A stretch of 64,000 nt of DNA from Bacillota bacterium (GCA_023439125.1 JAEXOU010000005.1:310001-374000); one strand, 5' to 3'; positions 1 to 9,113 are shown, counted from the first letter of the stretch. The notes: generated by a model not told the origin, from the sequence alone. Translations and numbers: made by a program.

Positions 1-201
1 AGCGGTCAAGATACGATATGTGAAGAGAAGAAGGATAAGATTAAAGAAGAGTTGGCGGATGTACTTAATTATTGCATCCTAATGGCAGACGTATGTGGTT
101 TGGATTTAGATGAGATCATAAGAGAAAAAATAGAAAGAAATAATGAGAAATATCCTGTAGAAATGGCGTATGGAAGCAATAAAAAATATACGGAGTTGTA
201 A
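1..201 (+). CDS. MazG-like nucleotide pyrophosphohydrolase, C-terminal part
   Basis: The 5' end lies outside the window; 66 codons and the stop are visible. The translation contains EELADVLNYCILMADVCGLD followed by an REKIERNNEKYP stretch and ends KKYTEL. This is the last helices of the all-alpha NTP pyrophosphohydrolase (MazG/RS21-C6-like) family, whose EExxD-type acidic residues bind Mg2+; the family hydrolyses NTPs or dNTPs to NMP and pyrophosphate, a house-cleaning role. It precedes the DUF2075 protein by about 70 nt on the same strand, so the two may be co-transcribed. The fold family is fairly secure from the EELADVL motif; the substrate cannot be told from this fragment. Confidence 0.75.
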   Translation, partial: SGQDTICEEKKDKIKEELADVLNYCILMADVCGLDLDEIIREKIERNNEKYPVEMAYGSNKKYTEL

Positions 202-270
202 GTGTTCTTCTTTTGTTGAGAACATGAATGGGATGGAATATAAGGTTGAGAAGGCATGGAGGAATATGAA

Positions 271-2154
271 ATGCTAGTTTACGATGGAACAAAAACAGAG
301 TTTCTTCGAAGTGTTGAGCAAGATACAATTGCTTACGAAATTGAAGAAAATATATATCAAAAAATGAACCGACATACAGCGCATAATGAATTTCGTTCAT
401 GGGAAAATTCGTTAGAATATATGTATAAGGTATTAAATGATGATGAAATCCCGCAGGATGCAGGAATTGCAATTGAATATAATATTCCTCAGACTTCGAA
501 GAGAGTGGATTTTTTGATCTCTGGTTTTAACGAAACAAATCAAGGAAATGTCGTGATTATTGAATTAAAGCAGTGGGATAAGATTGAAGCAATTGACGGA
601 ATGGATGGATTAGTGGAAACATATACAGGCAATGCACTACGCCAGGTGGTACATCCATCCTATCAAGCTTGGTCCTATGCGATGCTCATAAATGATTATA
701 ATCAGGCTGTTCAAAACGAAAAAATTGGTCTTTTTCCATGTGCATATTTGCATAATTATCGTAGACGAGAACATGATCCATTGGATCAAGAACAGTATGC
801 AATTTACACAGAGGATGCCCCGGCATTTACGAGAGGTCAGGTAGAGGACCTTCGCAAATTCATCAAAACAATCATTGCAAAAGGTGACAATAAGAAACTT
901 CTTTATTTGATAGAAAATGGCAGGATTCGTCCATCCAAAAGCTTACAGGATTCCATTGCAAATATGCTCAAGGGAAATCGTGAGTTTGTAATGTTGGATG
1001 AACAGAAGGTTATTTACGAGGAGATTCTGAAACAATCTCGTAAGTCATATAAGGATGGTAAAAAACGAGTTTTAATCGTACAGGGTGGACCAGGAACAGG
1101 AAAAACAGTAGTGGCAATTAATCTACTGGCTCAGTTAACGAATGAGGATCAGTTTTGTCAATATGTCTCAAAAAACAGCGCACCTCGAAATGTTTATCAG
1201 AAGAAATTAAAAGGTGAAATGAGAAAAAGTAGTGTAGATAATATGTTTAAAGGCTCTGGGATCTATACAGAAGCCAGTGCTAATATTGTAGACACTGTTA
1301 TAGTAGATGAGGCTCATCGCCTTAACGAAAAATCTGGAATGTTCCAAAATCTTGGAGAAAATCAGATTAAGGAAATTATTCATGCCGGAAAATGTAGTGT
1401 TTTCTTTATTGATGAAAGTCAACGAGTGACATTGAATGATATTGGTAGCGTTGTTGAAATTGAAAAGTGGGCGAATCACTTTCATGCAGAGATTACACAT
1501 ATGGAATTACTTTCTCAGTTTCGATGTAATGGTTCGGATGGTTATCTAGCTTGGCTCGATCATGTCTTGGATATTCGTGAGACAGCAAATTGGGATATGG
1601 AAGGGATTGACTATGACATTCAGATTATGGATTCCCCTCATGAGATGAGGAATCTCATTATTGAAAGGAATAGGGTAAGCAGTAACAGAGCTCGAATTTT
1701 AGCGGGCTATTGTTGGAATTGGATAAAAGAAGGCGCTAACGATTCAAAAGTCCATGATATTAAGATTGGTGATTTTGAAATCAGTTGGAATCTTAAAAAT
1801 ACAACTACGTTTGCAATCGACGAGAATTCTGTGAATGAAGCCGGTTGTATTCATACTTCTCAAGGTTTGGAGTTTGATTATGTTGGTGTAATTATTGGGG
1901 AAGACCTTCGATATGAAGATGGTCGTATTGTTACAGATTTTTCAAAGAGAGCAAAAACTGATCAATCTTTAAAGGGAATAAAATCACTATATCAATCTAA
2001 CCCAGATGAAGCAAAGGAACTGGCAGATGAAATTATCAAAAACACCTATCGGACTCTTATGACAAGAGGAATGAAAGGGTGTTACGTCTACTGCGTAGAT
2101 GAAAAACTTGCAAGGTACTTAAAGGAGAGTTTAAAGAAGAGTGGCACGAATTAG
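271..2154 (+). CDS. DUF2075-type helicase with N-terminal PD-(D/E)XK-like nuclease domain
   Basis: ATP-dependent nucleic acid enzyme of the DUF2075 (Schlafen group 3-like DNA/RNA helicase) family. Numbered from an in-frame ATG at 256, the N-terminal part has VDFLIS (Asp about 85) and IELKQW (Glu about 103, Lys about 105), the D...ExK pattern of restriction-like nucleases. Walker A GGPGTGKT lies at about 277-284 and a Walker B-type VDEAHR at about 350-355; a late HTSQGLEFDYVGVI segment matches helicase motif V and TLMTRGMKG motif VI. I prefer the ATG at 271 because GGAGG at 258-262 sits 8 nt before it. It follows the MazG-like gene. Its role is probably DNA repair or phage/plasmid restriction; no experimental function is assumed. 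Confidence 0.82.
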   Translation: MLVYDGTKTEFLRSVEQDTIAYEIEENIYQKMNRHTAHNEFRSWENSLEYMYKVLNDDEIPQDAGIAIEYNIPQTSKRVDFLISGFNETNQGNVVIIELKQWDKIEAIDGMDGLVETYTGNALRQVVHPSYQAWSYAMLINDYNQAVQNEKIGLFPCAYLHNYRRREHDPLDQEQYAIYTEDAPAFTRGQVEDLRKFIKTIIAKGDNKKLLYLIENGRIRPSKSLQDSIANMLKGNREFVMLDEQKVIYEEILKQSRKSYKDGKKRVLIVQGGPGTGKTVVAINLLAQLTNEDQFCQYVSKNSAPRNVYQKKLKGEMRKSSVDNMFKGSGIYTEASANIVDTVIVDEAHRLNEKSGMFQNLGENQIKEIIHAGKCSVFFIDESQRVTLNDIGSVVEIEKWANHFHAEITHMELLSQFRCNGSDGYLAWLDHVLDIRETANWDMEGIDYDIQIMDSPHEMRNLIIERNRVSSNRARILAGYCWNWIKEGANDSKVHDIKIGDFEISWNLKNTTTFAIDENSVNEAGCIHTSQGLEFDYVGVIIGEDLRYEDGRIVTDFSKRAKTDQSLKGIKSLYQSNPDEAKELADEIIKNTYRTLMTRGMKGCYVYCVDEKLARYLKESLKKSGTN

Positions 2155-2284
2155 CAGGGGAGGGGTATGTAGCTAAAATCAACGGAAAAAATAGGGTGGA
2201 ATATTAGGAGAAATATGATATAATATTGAAATACATACAGTATCGTATGTAGCTTATGAAAAGGTGTAAACAAGGAGGATAATG

Positions 2285-2797
2285 ATGCTAAATAAAGAGG
2301 TAGCTAAATTATTAAATGAGCAAATCAATAAGGAGTTTTATTCTGCATATCTGTATATGGATATCGCCAATTATTATGCGGAACAAAGCTTGAGCGGCTA
2401 TGAAAATTGGTTTGATGTACAGGTGAAGGAAGAAAGAGATCACGCACTTTTATTCAGACAATATTTACTGAATAATGGAGAAAGTATCGAATTGTTACCT
2501 ATTGAGGCTCCTACAAAAAAATATAGTAATTTCCGTGAGCCATTAGTAGCTGCCTTAGAACATGAACAGTTTGTAACTGCTTCAATCAATGCAATTTATG
2601 ATGAAGCTTACAAGTGTAAAGATTTTCGCACCATGCAGTTTTTGGATTGGTTTATTAAGGAACAGGGTGAAGAAGAAAAGAATTCGGATGACAATATTAA
2701 GAAGTTTGACTTGTTTGCATCAGAGGCTAAAGGCTTATATATGCTAGATAGTGAGATGAAAACACGTGTTTATACAGCTCCTTCTTTGGTAATCTAA
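2285..2797 (+). CDS. ftnA: Ferritin (iron-storage protein)
   Basis: Non-haem ferritin of about 170 aa, the usual length. It oxidises Fe2+ at a dinuclear ferroxidase centre and stores Fe3+ in a 24-subunit cytoplasmic shell. Visible ligands, numbered from this ATG, are Glu17 (INKEFYSAYLY), Glu50 and His53 (KEERDH), then LEHEQFVT and KEQGEEEKNS, which supply the remaining acidic residues. A strong AAGGAGG lies at 2273-2279; of two adjacent ATGs (2282, 2285) the second has the better 5-nt spacing. The gene stands alone between a 130-nt upstream gap and a terminator at 2848-2878. Identification is secure; the symbol follows common usage for this class. Confidence 0.93.
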   Translation: MLNKEVAKLLNEQINKEFYSAYLYMDIANYYAEQSLSGYENWFDVQVKEERDHALLFRQYLLNNGESIELLPIEAPTKKYSNFREPLVAALEHEQFVTASINAIYDEAYKCKDFRTMQFLDWFIKEQGEEEKNSDDNIKKFDLFASEAKGLYMLDSEMKTRVYTAPSLVI

Positions 2798-2847
2798 TCG
2801 AGGAACCAGATAAAGGCTGTGAACTTAATAAAAGAAAGACTTTTATG

Positions 2848-2878
2848 GCACTCAGGCAGAAATGCTTGGGTGCTTTTT
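2848..2878 (+). terminator. Rho-independent terminator after ferritin
   Basis: An 11-bp stem (GCACTCAGGCA with TGCTTGGGTGC, two G-U pairs) around a GAAA loop is followed by TTTTT. It lies about 50 nt after the ferritin stop codon. Confidence 0.8.
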
Positions 2879-2977
2879 ACTGGAAAAAATAAGGGGATGA
2901 TGCTATAATATTATATTGAGGATAGTGTAATCTGGAATCAATACTTAGGAAGTAAATCCCTGTTCATGGAGGTTTGT

Positions 2978-3229
2978 ATGAAATACTTTTTTGAAGTAAA
3001 AAAGTGCATTGATGAATGGAATCCATATGGGCTATTGCCTGATGCTCCTGAAAACGAGTTTGACGGAGAATCTGAGATGATAGCAGAAGAAATATACGAT
3101 GGAATATCCATTAAGGAATTAGCAGGTGTAATATCAGAAGTCTTTAGTATGGAATTTGAGCCAGACTATTTTCAAGTAGAACAATGTATGGATATTGCAG
3201 AGACAATATATAATGAAATATTTCATTGA
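2978..3229 (+). CDS. DUF1871-like small acidic protein
   Basis: Small cytoplasmic protein (83 aa from this ATG) with many acidic residues. The opening VKKCIDEWNPYGLLPDAP and the closing helix CMDIAETIYNEIF resemble the DUF1871 family, in which an IxEWDPFG-like motif opens a short alpha-helical domain of unknown function. GGAGG at 2968-2972 sits 5 nt before the ATG at 2978, so I prefer it over the in-frame ATG at 2966. No catalytic motif or signal peptide is visible. The next small ORF follows within 50 nt and may be co-transcribed. Confidence 0.55.
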   Translation: MKYFFEVKKCIDEWNPYGLLPDAPENEFDGESEMIAEEIYDGISIKELAGVISEVFSMEFEPDYFQVEQCMDIAETIYNEIFH

Positions 3230-3275
3230 TCGTAGTCCATAAGGCAAAATAGATCTAAAACGAGGAGAGAATATT

Positions 3276-3458
3276 GTGAATAATTTCTATGAAAGTATAA
3301 AAAAAGGAATAGAAGAAGCCATTAACGATACAAAAGGAACTATTAAGTTAGAGAGGGATACTGTTGAATATAACGACCAAAAAATTTACCGTACAGAAGC
3401 ACCGTGTATACATACTGTACGCCCGATAGATAATCAAATAGAAAGAGAAAAAGAATAA
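3276..3458 (+). CDS. Small hypothetical protein
   Basis: 60 codons starting at GTG behind GAGGAGAG (about 8 nt away). The product is charged, has no membrane segment and no family I recognise; it reads MNNFYESIKKGIEEAINDTK and continues with a KLERDTVEY stretch. Good ribosome binding site spacing and a terminator directly downstream (3481-3514) support it as a real gene. It could be an antitoxin-like small protein, but no partner toxin is adjacent, so this is only a possibility. Confidence 0.45.
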   Translation: MNNFYESIKKGIEEAINDTKGTIKLERDTVEYNDQKIYRTEAPCIHTVRPIDNQIEREKE

Positions 3459-3480
3459 GTGAATTACTATAAAAAATAGA

Positions 3481-3514
3481 GGCAGAGGACTCATAAAAGA
3501 GTTCCCTGCCTTTA
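3481..3514 (+). terminator. Rho-independent terminator
   Basis: GGCAGAGGACTC and GAGTTCCCTGCC form a stem around ATAAAA, followed by TTTATT. It closes the two small genes upstream. Confidence 0.75.
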
Positions 3515-3560
3515 TTCGACGACTGTGATTGCCCTTGGTTTTAAATTTGGTAAAAATTAC

Positions 3561-3602
3561 TTGACGAAAATATATTACAATGATATCATAATGATATCAA
3601 AA
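3561..3602 (+). promoter_or_regulatory. Promoter with repeated TGATATCA operator-like sites
   Basis: TTGACG (3561-3566), a 17-nt spacer and TATCAT (3584-3589) form a sigma-A-type promoter ahead of the SPFH gene. The palindrome ATGATATCAT (3580-3589) covers the -10 box and ATGATATCA repeats immediately after it. Tandem short palindromes over a -10 box are what a ribbon-helix-helix repressor would bind, and such a gene lies at 4658 in the same transcription unit. Confidence 0.5.
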
Positions 3603-3617
3603 AAGGAGGATTTTACT

Positions 3618-4637
3618 ATGAATGAAAAAATATTAAGTAAAAAGAAGAATGGAATGACTGTTTTGATTCTTTCGTTATTGCTTTATGTGGTAGCTATTGC
3701 AGGAACTATTTTTGGTGGTTATCAGATGGATCAAGGAAACACAATATGGTCAGTTGCATTTATAATATGTATCATCTTCGTATGTACGGGATGGATTTTT
3801 TGGTGTGGTTTAAAAATAGTAAAGCCACAGGAGGCATTGGTTCTCACTCTGTTCGGTAATTATATCGGTACATTGAAAGAAGAAGGTTTTTACTTTGTGA
3901 ATCCTTTCTGTTCTGCAGTAAATCCTGCAGCACAAACGAAGTTGAATCAAAGTGGTGATGTTAAGGATAATAGTACAGTTTCTTTAATAACAGGTGGAAA
4001 AACAGTTTCAGTCGATACTCGAAGTAGGAAAATATCATTGAAAATAATGACGTTAAACAATAATCGTCAAAAAATTAATGATTGTCTTGGTAACCCAATT
4101 GAGATCGGAATAGCAGTGACCTGGAGAATTGTGGATACTGCAAAAGCAGTATTTAATGTGGATAACTACAAGGAATTCTTATCCCTTCAGTGCGACTCAG
4201 CGCTCAGAAACATTGTAAGAATTTATCCTTATGATGTAGCTCCTAATGTCGACACAACTGGAGATGGTATTGCAGATGAGGGAAGCCTTAGAGGGTCTAG
4301 TGAAACAGTTGCCAATCGTATCAAAGACGAAATCCAATCGAGAGTAAATGAAGCAGGTATTGTAATTGTGGAAGCTAGAATCACATATTTAGCTTATGCA
4401 CCAGAGATTGCGGCTGTCATGCTTCAAAGACAACAAGCCTCTGCAATTGTGGATGCACGTAAGCTGATTGTAGATGGTGCTGTAGGTATGGTAGAGATGG
4501 CAATCGAGCGTTTGAATGAGAAGAAAACGATAGAATTAGATGAAGAGCGTAAAGCAGCAATGGTATCCAATTTGCTTGTTGTTCTTTGCGGAAACCATGA
4601 TGCACAACCAATTGTAAATGCAGGAAGTTTATATTAA
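3618..4637 (+). CDS. SPFH/band 7 domain membrane protein
   Basis: Membrane-anchored stomatin/prohibitin-like scaffold of 339 aa. Two N-terminal hydrophobic stretches (about 15-35 and 45-65) are followed by GLKIVKPQEALVLTLFGNYI and GFYFVNPF, the hallmark opening of the SPFH domain, then a conserved VTWRIVDTAKAVFNV core and a C-terminal helical region (YLAYAPEIAAVMLQRQQA). Such proteins oligomerise in membrane microdomains. AAGGAGG at about 3605-3611 selects the ATG at 3618; the reading frame is open further upstream but without a ribosome site. It is followed 20 nt later by a ribbon-helix-helix protein, a recurring neighbour of this subgroup. The physiological role is unknown. Confidence 0.85.
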   Translation: MNEKILSKKKNGMTVLILSLLLYVVAIAGTIFGGYQMDQGNTIWSVAFIICIIFVCTGWIFWCGLKIVKPQEALVLTLFGNYIGTLKEEGFYFVNPFCSAVNPAAQTKLNQSGDVKDNSTVSLITGGKTVSVDTRSRKISLKIMTLNNNRQKINDCLGNPIEIGIAVTWRIVDTAKAVFNVDNYKEFLSLQCDSALRNIVRIYPYDVAPNVDTTGDGIADEGSLRGSSETVANRIKDEIQSRVNEAGIVIVEARITYLAYAPEIAAVMLQRQQASAIVDARKLIVDGAVGMVEMAIERLNEKKTIELDEERKAAMVSNLLVVLCGNHDAQPIVNAGSLY

Positions 4638-4657
4638 TCTAAGATGGGAATAAAAGT

Positions 4658-4858
4658 ATGGCAGATAGCAAAAAACAAGTGCCCTTAAGGTTATCACCAA
4701 AATTATATGATGCAATTGCTTCTTGGGCAGAGGATGATTTTAGATCCATAAACGGTCAGATTGAGTATTTGTTAACAGAGTGCGTGAAGCAGAGAAAGAA
4801 GAATGGAAAGTATATTTCGAAAGAGATTGATATTCCACCAGAATTTGATATACATTAA
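4658..4858 (+). CDS. Arc-type ribbon-helix-helix protein
   Basis: 66-aa DNA-binding protein. KKQVPLRLSPKLYDAIASWA supplies the beta-strand and first helix of an Arc/MetJ-like ribbon-helix-helix dimer, and FRSINGQIEYLLTECV the second helix. It lies 20 nt downstream of the SPFH gene and is almost certainly in the same operon. The doubled TGATATCA palindrome at the promoter of that operon (3580-3599) is a plausible autoregulatory target, which is inference. Alternatively it may act at distant sites. Confidence 0.8.
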   Translation: MADSKKQVPLRLSPKLYDAIASWAEDDFRSINGQIEYLLTECVKQRKKNGKYISKEIDIPPEFDIH

Positions 4859-4931
4859 CCTTATACAATGATAGTAATCCTTTGCGTAACTGGTACGATC
4901 AGAGTTATGCGAAGTGTATATGATGATAATT

Positions 4932-4973
4932 GGCCCATGTGGACTCCTGGGAGGAGGGACATGGGCTGTTTTT
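4932..4973 (+). terminator. Rho-independent terminator
   Basis: GGCCCATGT pairs with ACATGGGCT, an inner CTCCTGGGAGGAG lies between, and a T-run follows. It closes the SPFH/ribbon-helix-helix operon. Confidence 0.75.
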
Positions 4974-5004
4974 GAAATGATAAGAAAAAGCGAATGAAAC
5001 ATCT

Positions 5005-5562
5005 ATGGTAGTAAAAGATATTAGTACTCGTGCAGATAAACTCAAGGAAACCGCTATCATATCAAAAGAGAATGCCTATAGTATCTTTAATGCTGGAATA
5101 GGTTTTGCTGTCGTAGCAGATGAGATAAGAAAACTTGCTGAAAGTTCAAAGCAAGCTGTAACGGAGATTCAAGGTGTTACAACAAATGTATTAGATGCAG
5201 TAGAAGATCTCGTTGCAAGCTCCCAAAAGATTTTAAGTTTTATCCAAACAACTGTTATTTCTGATTATAATCTTCAGGTAAATAATAGTGGACAATATAG
5301 TGATTATGCATCTAATATTGATAATTTTGTTCGAGAATTTAGCTCAACTACCAAAGAGCTCATGGAATCAATTAACAATATACTTGCAGCATTAGGTGAT
5401 GTTACTATTTCAGTCAACGAAAGTACTCAGGGTATTACCAACATAGCTACTCAGGCTTCGGATGTCTTAAATAAGACAAATGATGTTATTACCTTATCAC
5501 ATAATTCCAAGAATTCTTCTGTCAAGCTGATAGATTCAGTTAAGAAATTAAATACTAATTAA
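5005..5562 (+). pseudogene. Chemoreceptor (MCP) signalling-domain fragment
   Basis: 185 codons matching only the distal half of a methyl-accepting chemotaxis protein. The hairpin-tip sequence normally ends in RGFAVVADEIRKLAE; here IGFAVVADEIRKLAESSKQA is present, but the preceding QTNLLALNASIEAARAGE segment is replaced by unrelated ENAYSIFNAG. There is no transmembrane, sensor or HAMP region, and no ribosome site before the first ATG. The C-terminal coiled coil has the heptad spacing expected of the methylation helix. It is most simply a truncated, rearranged remnant; a soluble signalling protein is less likely because the tip that contacts CheA/CheW is damaged. Confidence 0.7.
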
Positions 5563-5611
5563 ATGATATTTTTTACTAATTAGAAGTTCAAAAGTTAAAA
5601 GAATCGTAAAC

Positions 5612-5648
5612 AGATGCCAACCAGGATGTTTTCGGTTGGCATCTATTT
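5612..5648 (+). terminator. Rho-independent terminator
   Basis: A perfect 11-bp stem (AGATGCCAACC / GGTTGGCATCT) with an 11-nt loop is followed by a T-rich tail. A second, weaker hairpin (ACTCC...GGAGT then GTTTT) lies at about 5700-5725. The rest of 5563-5871 shows no gene. Confidence 0.8.
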
Positions 5649-5871
5649 GTTAGGGCATAAAAATAAGACTAGAGGTCCTATATTGGAACTTCAAAGGAAA
5701 CTCCGGTTTAGGCTGGAGTGTTTTCGTGTTGTATATGCCGTGGGAAATATGATATAATTAGGAAAATATTGCTAACGTTTGTCGAGAAGAATTTTTAGAA
5801 ATAATAACCCACTATTGTGGATTTTCAAAAATGTATGATAATGAACTCAGATTTGCATTGGAGATGCGTTT

Positions 5872-6477
5872 ATGAAAACTATTATTACAATACAACACAC
5901 ACAATCAGTTCATCACACAAACGGAATGGTTGGTTCATGGACTGATTGGGAATTGTCAGAATTGGGTATAAATCAAGCAAAAAATATAGGAGATAAATTA
6001 AAGGCTGAATTAGGAGGAAGAGAATTTGTAATATATTCTTCTGACTTATTGCGAGCAAAGCAAACAGCAGAGATTGTGGGAGAGTGTTTAGGAATAACCC
6101 CTATATTAAGAAAAGAATTGAGGGAAAGAAATCTTGGGAAATGTTGTGGAAAGTCAGTTCAATGGTTGCGTGAAAATATTGAACAACAAGAAAAATCGAT
6201 TGATGATAGATTGTTTTCTGACGCCGAAAGTCGTAGAGACGAATGGAATAGGTTAAAACCATTTTTTGATGAAATCATGACAAATAATGAAGAAAACATT
6301 ATTATTGTATCACATGGAGATTTATTGAGTGTGTTTAATACAATGTTCCTAGGCCTAGAGGTCGAATCAATTAATGATTGTGAATTGTTTGGTTTGGCAG
6401 GCGGCATTTCCTATATGTTTGTAAGTAATGAAGGAAAAAGATTTATCAAACGAATGAGTGATATGTCATATATTTAG
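5872..6477 (+). CDS. Histidine phosphatase family protein with altered RHG motif
   Basis: 201-aa member of the phosphoglycerate mutase-like (branch 1 histidine phosphatase) superfamily, cytoplasmic. The family's first motif is R-H-G near the N terminus; here it reads IQHTQSVHH, so the nucleophilic His9 is present but the flanking Arg and Gly are Gln and Thr. DWELSELGINQAKNIG, IYSSDLLRAKQTAEI, RERNLGKCCG and the late IIIVSHGD (second catalytic His) are all standard. This pattern can mark a phosphatase-like subgroup with a different substrate. The start is the first ATG in frame; its ribosome site is weak. It lies about 50 nt ahead of recQ. Substrate unknown. Confidence 0.8.
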   Translation: MKTIITIQHTQSVHHTNGMVGSWTDWELSELGINQAKNIGDKLKAELGGREFVIYSSDLLRAKQTAEIVGECLGITPILRKELRERNLGKCCGKSVQWLRENIEQQEKSIDDRLFSDAESRRDEWNRLKPFFDEIMTNNEENIIIVSHGDLLSVFNTMFLGLEVESINDCELFGLAGGISYMFVSNEGKRFIKRMSDMSYI

Positions 6478-6530
6478 ACAAATTTGAAGTTATTAAGATA
6501 AGATAAGTGTTGGGAAGTTGGAGAAAGATA

Positions 6531-9113
6531 ATGAATGCAAATGAAACGCTAAAGGTTTATTTTGGTTATGATTCCTTCAGAGAAGGACAAGAAAATATAA
6601 TAAATTCAATCATGGCTGGAGGAGATGCGCTTGCAATTATGCCAACGGGAGCTGGTAAATCTATTTGTTATCAGGTACCGGCTCTTATGTTGCCTGGAAT
6701 CACGATTGTTATCTCCCCGTTGATTTCATTAATGCAAGATCAGGTGAAGGCGTTGAATGAAGCGGGAATTCATGCTGCTTATATCAATTCATCTTTAACG
6801 GATTCGCAGATTTCAAAAGTGCTTGAATTAGCAGCAAATGAGTATTATAAGATTATGTATGTAGCCCCTGAAAGATTGGAAAGTTTAGAGTTTTCTCAAT
6901 TTGCAGCCAAAGCAGATATTTCAATGGTTACAGTTGATGAGGCACATTGTATATCGCAATGGGGACAGGATTTTAGACCAAGTTATTTAAAGATAGTTGA
7001 CTTCGTCAATAGCTTATCGAAGAGACCGATTTTAACAGCTTTTACAGCTACAGCAACGAAAGAGGTAATGAATGACATCATGTGTATTCTTAACCTGAGA
7101 GTTCCTAATGTTGTTGTAACTGGATTTGATAGAGAAAATCTTTATTACCAAGTAGAATTCATAAAAAGAAAAGATGATTTCATTCATAATTATATTGATC
7201 AACATCCTGATGAGAGCGGAATTATTTATTGTGCTACCAGAAAAAATGTAGATGCAGTACATGAAATGCTCTTTAAAAGAGGGGTGCCAGTTACAAAGTA
7301 TCATGCGGGAATCGATAATGATACGAGAAAGAGAAATCAGGATGATTTTATTTATGATCGTGCGCCGGTAATTGTTGCAACAAACGCTTTTGGCATGGGC
7401 ATCGACAAATCGAACGTCAGATATGTAATTCACTACAACATGCCACAGAGCATGGAGAATTATTATCAGGAAGCGGGCCGCGCAGGACGAGATGGTGAAT
7501 CTTCACAATGTATTCTATTATTCAGTCCACAGGATATTATGATTAATAAGTTTCTACTAGAGAAAAAAGATTTTACTAATTTCTCATATGAAGATATCGA
7601 GTTGATGAAGCAACGAGATGTAAAAAGACTTCAGGTGATGGAGAATTATTGCCGCACCACTTCTTGCCTAAGAAATTATATCCTTGAGTACTTTGGAGAG
7701 AAAACAGGAGCTCCCTGTGAGAATTGCGGCAATTGTCATAGAGAATACAAGGAAGTCGACATGACCACTCAAGCCAAGTGGGTTATTAATTGCTTGGCAG
7801 AGACGAAAGGAAGGTATGGTTTAAATATTGTACTTGGAACTTTACTTGGTGCGAATAGAGCACGGCTGAAGGAATTAGGTACAGTAGATTACAGATCATA
7901 TGGAAAACTTCGCGATCAAAGTGAGGCAGATTTACGATTATTAATCAACCAAATGATTCTCGATGAATACATTTACCAGACAAATGATCAATACAGCGTT
8001 CTTAGAATGGGAGATATTACGCCACTGAAAGATGAGACTACACGAGTCATAATTCGCATGTATGAGGAAAAAGAGCCTGACCGTAGAAGTAAATCTCGTA
8101 AGAAGAAAAGTACTGATTCCCTTACTAGTGCAGGTTATGAATTATTTGAGAAACTACGTTCGTTACGACTTGAAATCGCAAGAGAGGAAGCGATGCCACC
8201 TTATATCATTTTCAGTGATAAGACACTGATTGATATGTGCGTAAAGGTTCCGCAGAACAAGGCACAGATGTTGAATGTCTCAGGTGTGGGTGCAGCCAAG
8301 TTTGATAAATATGGTCAGCGTTTCTTGGATGAGATATTTCATTATCAGGATGGACATCCAGATGCAGTGATTAGCATGCGCGAGGAGGAAGAGATTGAGG
8401 AAGTAGTTGTATCTAAGAATAAGAAAAAAGGCAAAGATGAATTCTATATAAATGCCGAAGATGCTGATCAATTCACTTATAAGGATTTTTATTACATTTC
8501 TGAGATCAAGGATGAACTAAATAGAATTACATCCGCAGAAAATGTCAAAAAGATTACTGGAACAAAAATTTTGGAATATCTAGTAACCAAAGGATTGGTA
8601 GAAGAACGTAATATAGATGGATTTTCTGTAAAGGTTCAGACTGAGAAGGGGTTAGAAATTGGAATAGTTACCTTAGAAAAGGTAAGTCAAGCAGGAAAGG
8701 CATATACCTTATTAATGTATCCACTTGAAGTGCAGAAAATGATCGTTAATCATTATATTGAATTAAGAGATTCTGTTGAAGAGTGTGATGAACCAGCAGT
8801 TAATATCTTACGAAGAGTAGAGACTAAGGTAAAGAAGAAAAAATATGCAGATTGGCTTGAAGAATATCCAGATACGGTAGTTGTAAAGAAAGAGGGAGTG
8901 TTCTTTACGGTTCGTGGTAAGGGTGCAAAAATATTAGGAGAAATAGGTCAATATAATGTTAGTGAAAGACAAAATCCAGTAACAGGATCACCATCACTTT
9001 CTGGTATGACAGATGCGTTATCAATCAAACGTATTAATTATATAGTTGTAGACAATGATGAGGTTATTAAAGAAGAGAGTTTTTTGAATAATCATTACAA
9101 TGATTATTTGTGA
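6531..9113 (+). CDS. recQ: ATP-dependent DNA helicase RecQ
   Basis: 3'-5' DNA helicase of superfamily 2 used in recombination and fork repair. Numbered from this ATG: Walker A PTGAGKS (38-44), DEAH (136-139) within VDEAHCISQWGQDFR, motif V/VI FGMGIDKSNVRYVIHYNMP and QEAGRAGRDG, then a zinc-binding cluster (Cys of CRTTSC, then CENCGNC), an RQC winged helix and an HRDC domain with LNVSGVGAAKFDKYG. At 860 aa it is longer than E. coli RecQ (about 610 aa); the extra C-terminal 230 aa looks like an additional RQC-type region. The ATG at 6531 follows GGAGAAAG; an upstream in-frame GTG (6507) lacks a ribosome site. It opens a run of helicase and nuclease genes. Confidence 0.93.
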   Translation: MNANETLKVYFGYDSFREGQENIINSIMAGGDALAIMPTGAGKSICYQVPALMLPGITIVISPLISLMQDQVKALNEAGIHAAYINSSLTDSQISKVLELAANEYYKIMYVAPERLESLEFSQFAAKADISMVTVDEAHCISQWGQDFRPSYLKIVDFVNSLSKRPILTAFTATATKEVMNDIMCILNLRVPNVVVTGFDRENLYYQVEFIKRKDDFIHNYIDQHPDESGIIYCATRKNVDAVHEMLFKRGVPVTKYHAGIDNDTRKRNQDDFIYDRAPVIVATNAFGMGIDKSNVRYVIHYNMPQSMENYYQEAGRAGRDGESSQCILLFSPQDIMINKFLLEKKDFTNFSYEDIELMKQRDVKRLQVMENYCRTTSCLRNYILEYFGEKTGAPCENCGNCHREYKEVDMTTQAKWVINCLAETKGRYGLNIVLGTLLGANRARLKELGTVDYRSYGKLRDQSEADLRLLINQMILDEYIYQTNDQYSVLRMGDITPLKDETTRVIIRMYEEKEPDRRSKSRKKKSTDSLTSAGYELFEKLRSLRLEIAREEAMPPYIIFSDKTLIDMCVKVPQNKAQMLNVSGVGAAKFDKYGQRFLDEIFHYQDGHPDAVISMREEEEIEEVVVSKNKKKGKDEFYINAEDADQFTYKDFYYISEIKDELNRITSAENVKKITGTKILEYLVTKGLVEERNIDGFSVKVQTEKGLEIGIVTLEKVSQAGKAYTLLMYPLEVQKMIVNHYIELRDSVEECDEPAVNILRRVETKVKKKKYADWLEEYPDTVVVKKEGVFFTVRGKGAKILGEIGQYNVSERQNPVTGSPSLSGMTDALSIKRINYIVVDNDEVIKEESFLNNHYNDYL

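Noticed and set aside
116..472. Minus-strand ORF of 118 aa
   Set aside because: Overlaps the MazG-like end and the DUF2075 start on the other strand, both supported by motifs.
7032..7433. Minus-strand ORF of 133 aa
   Set aside because: Shadow of recQ, inside its conserved helicase motifs.
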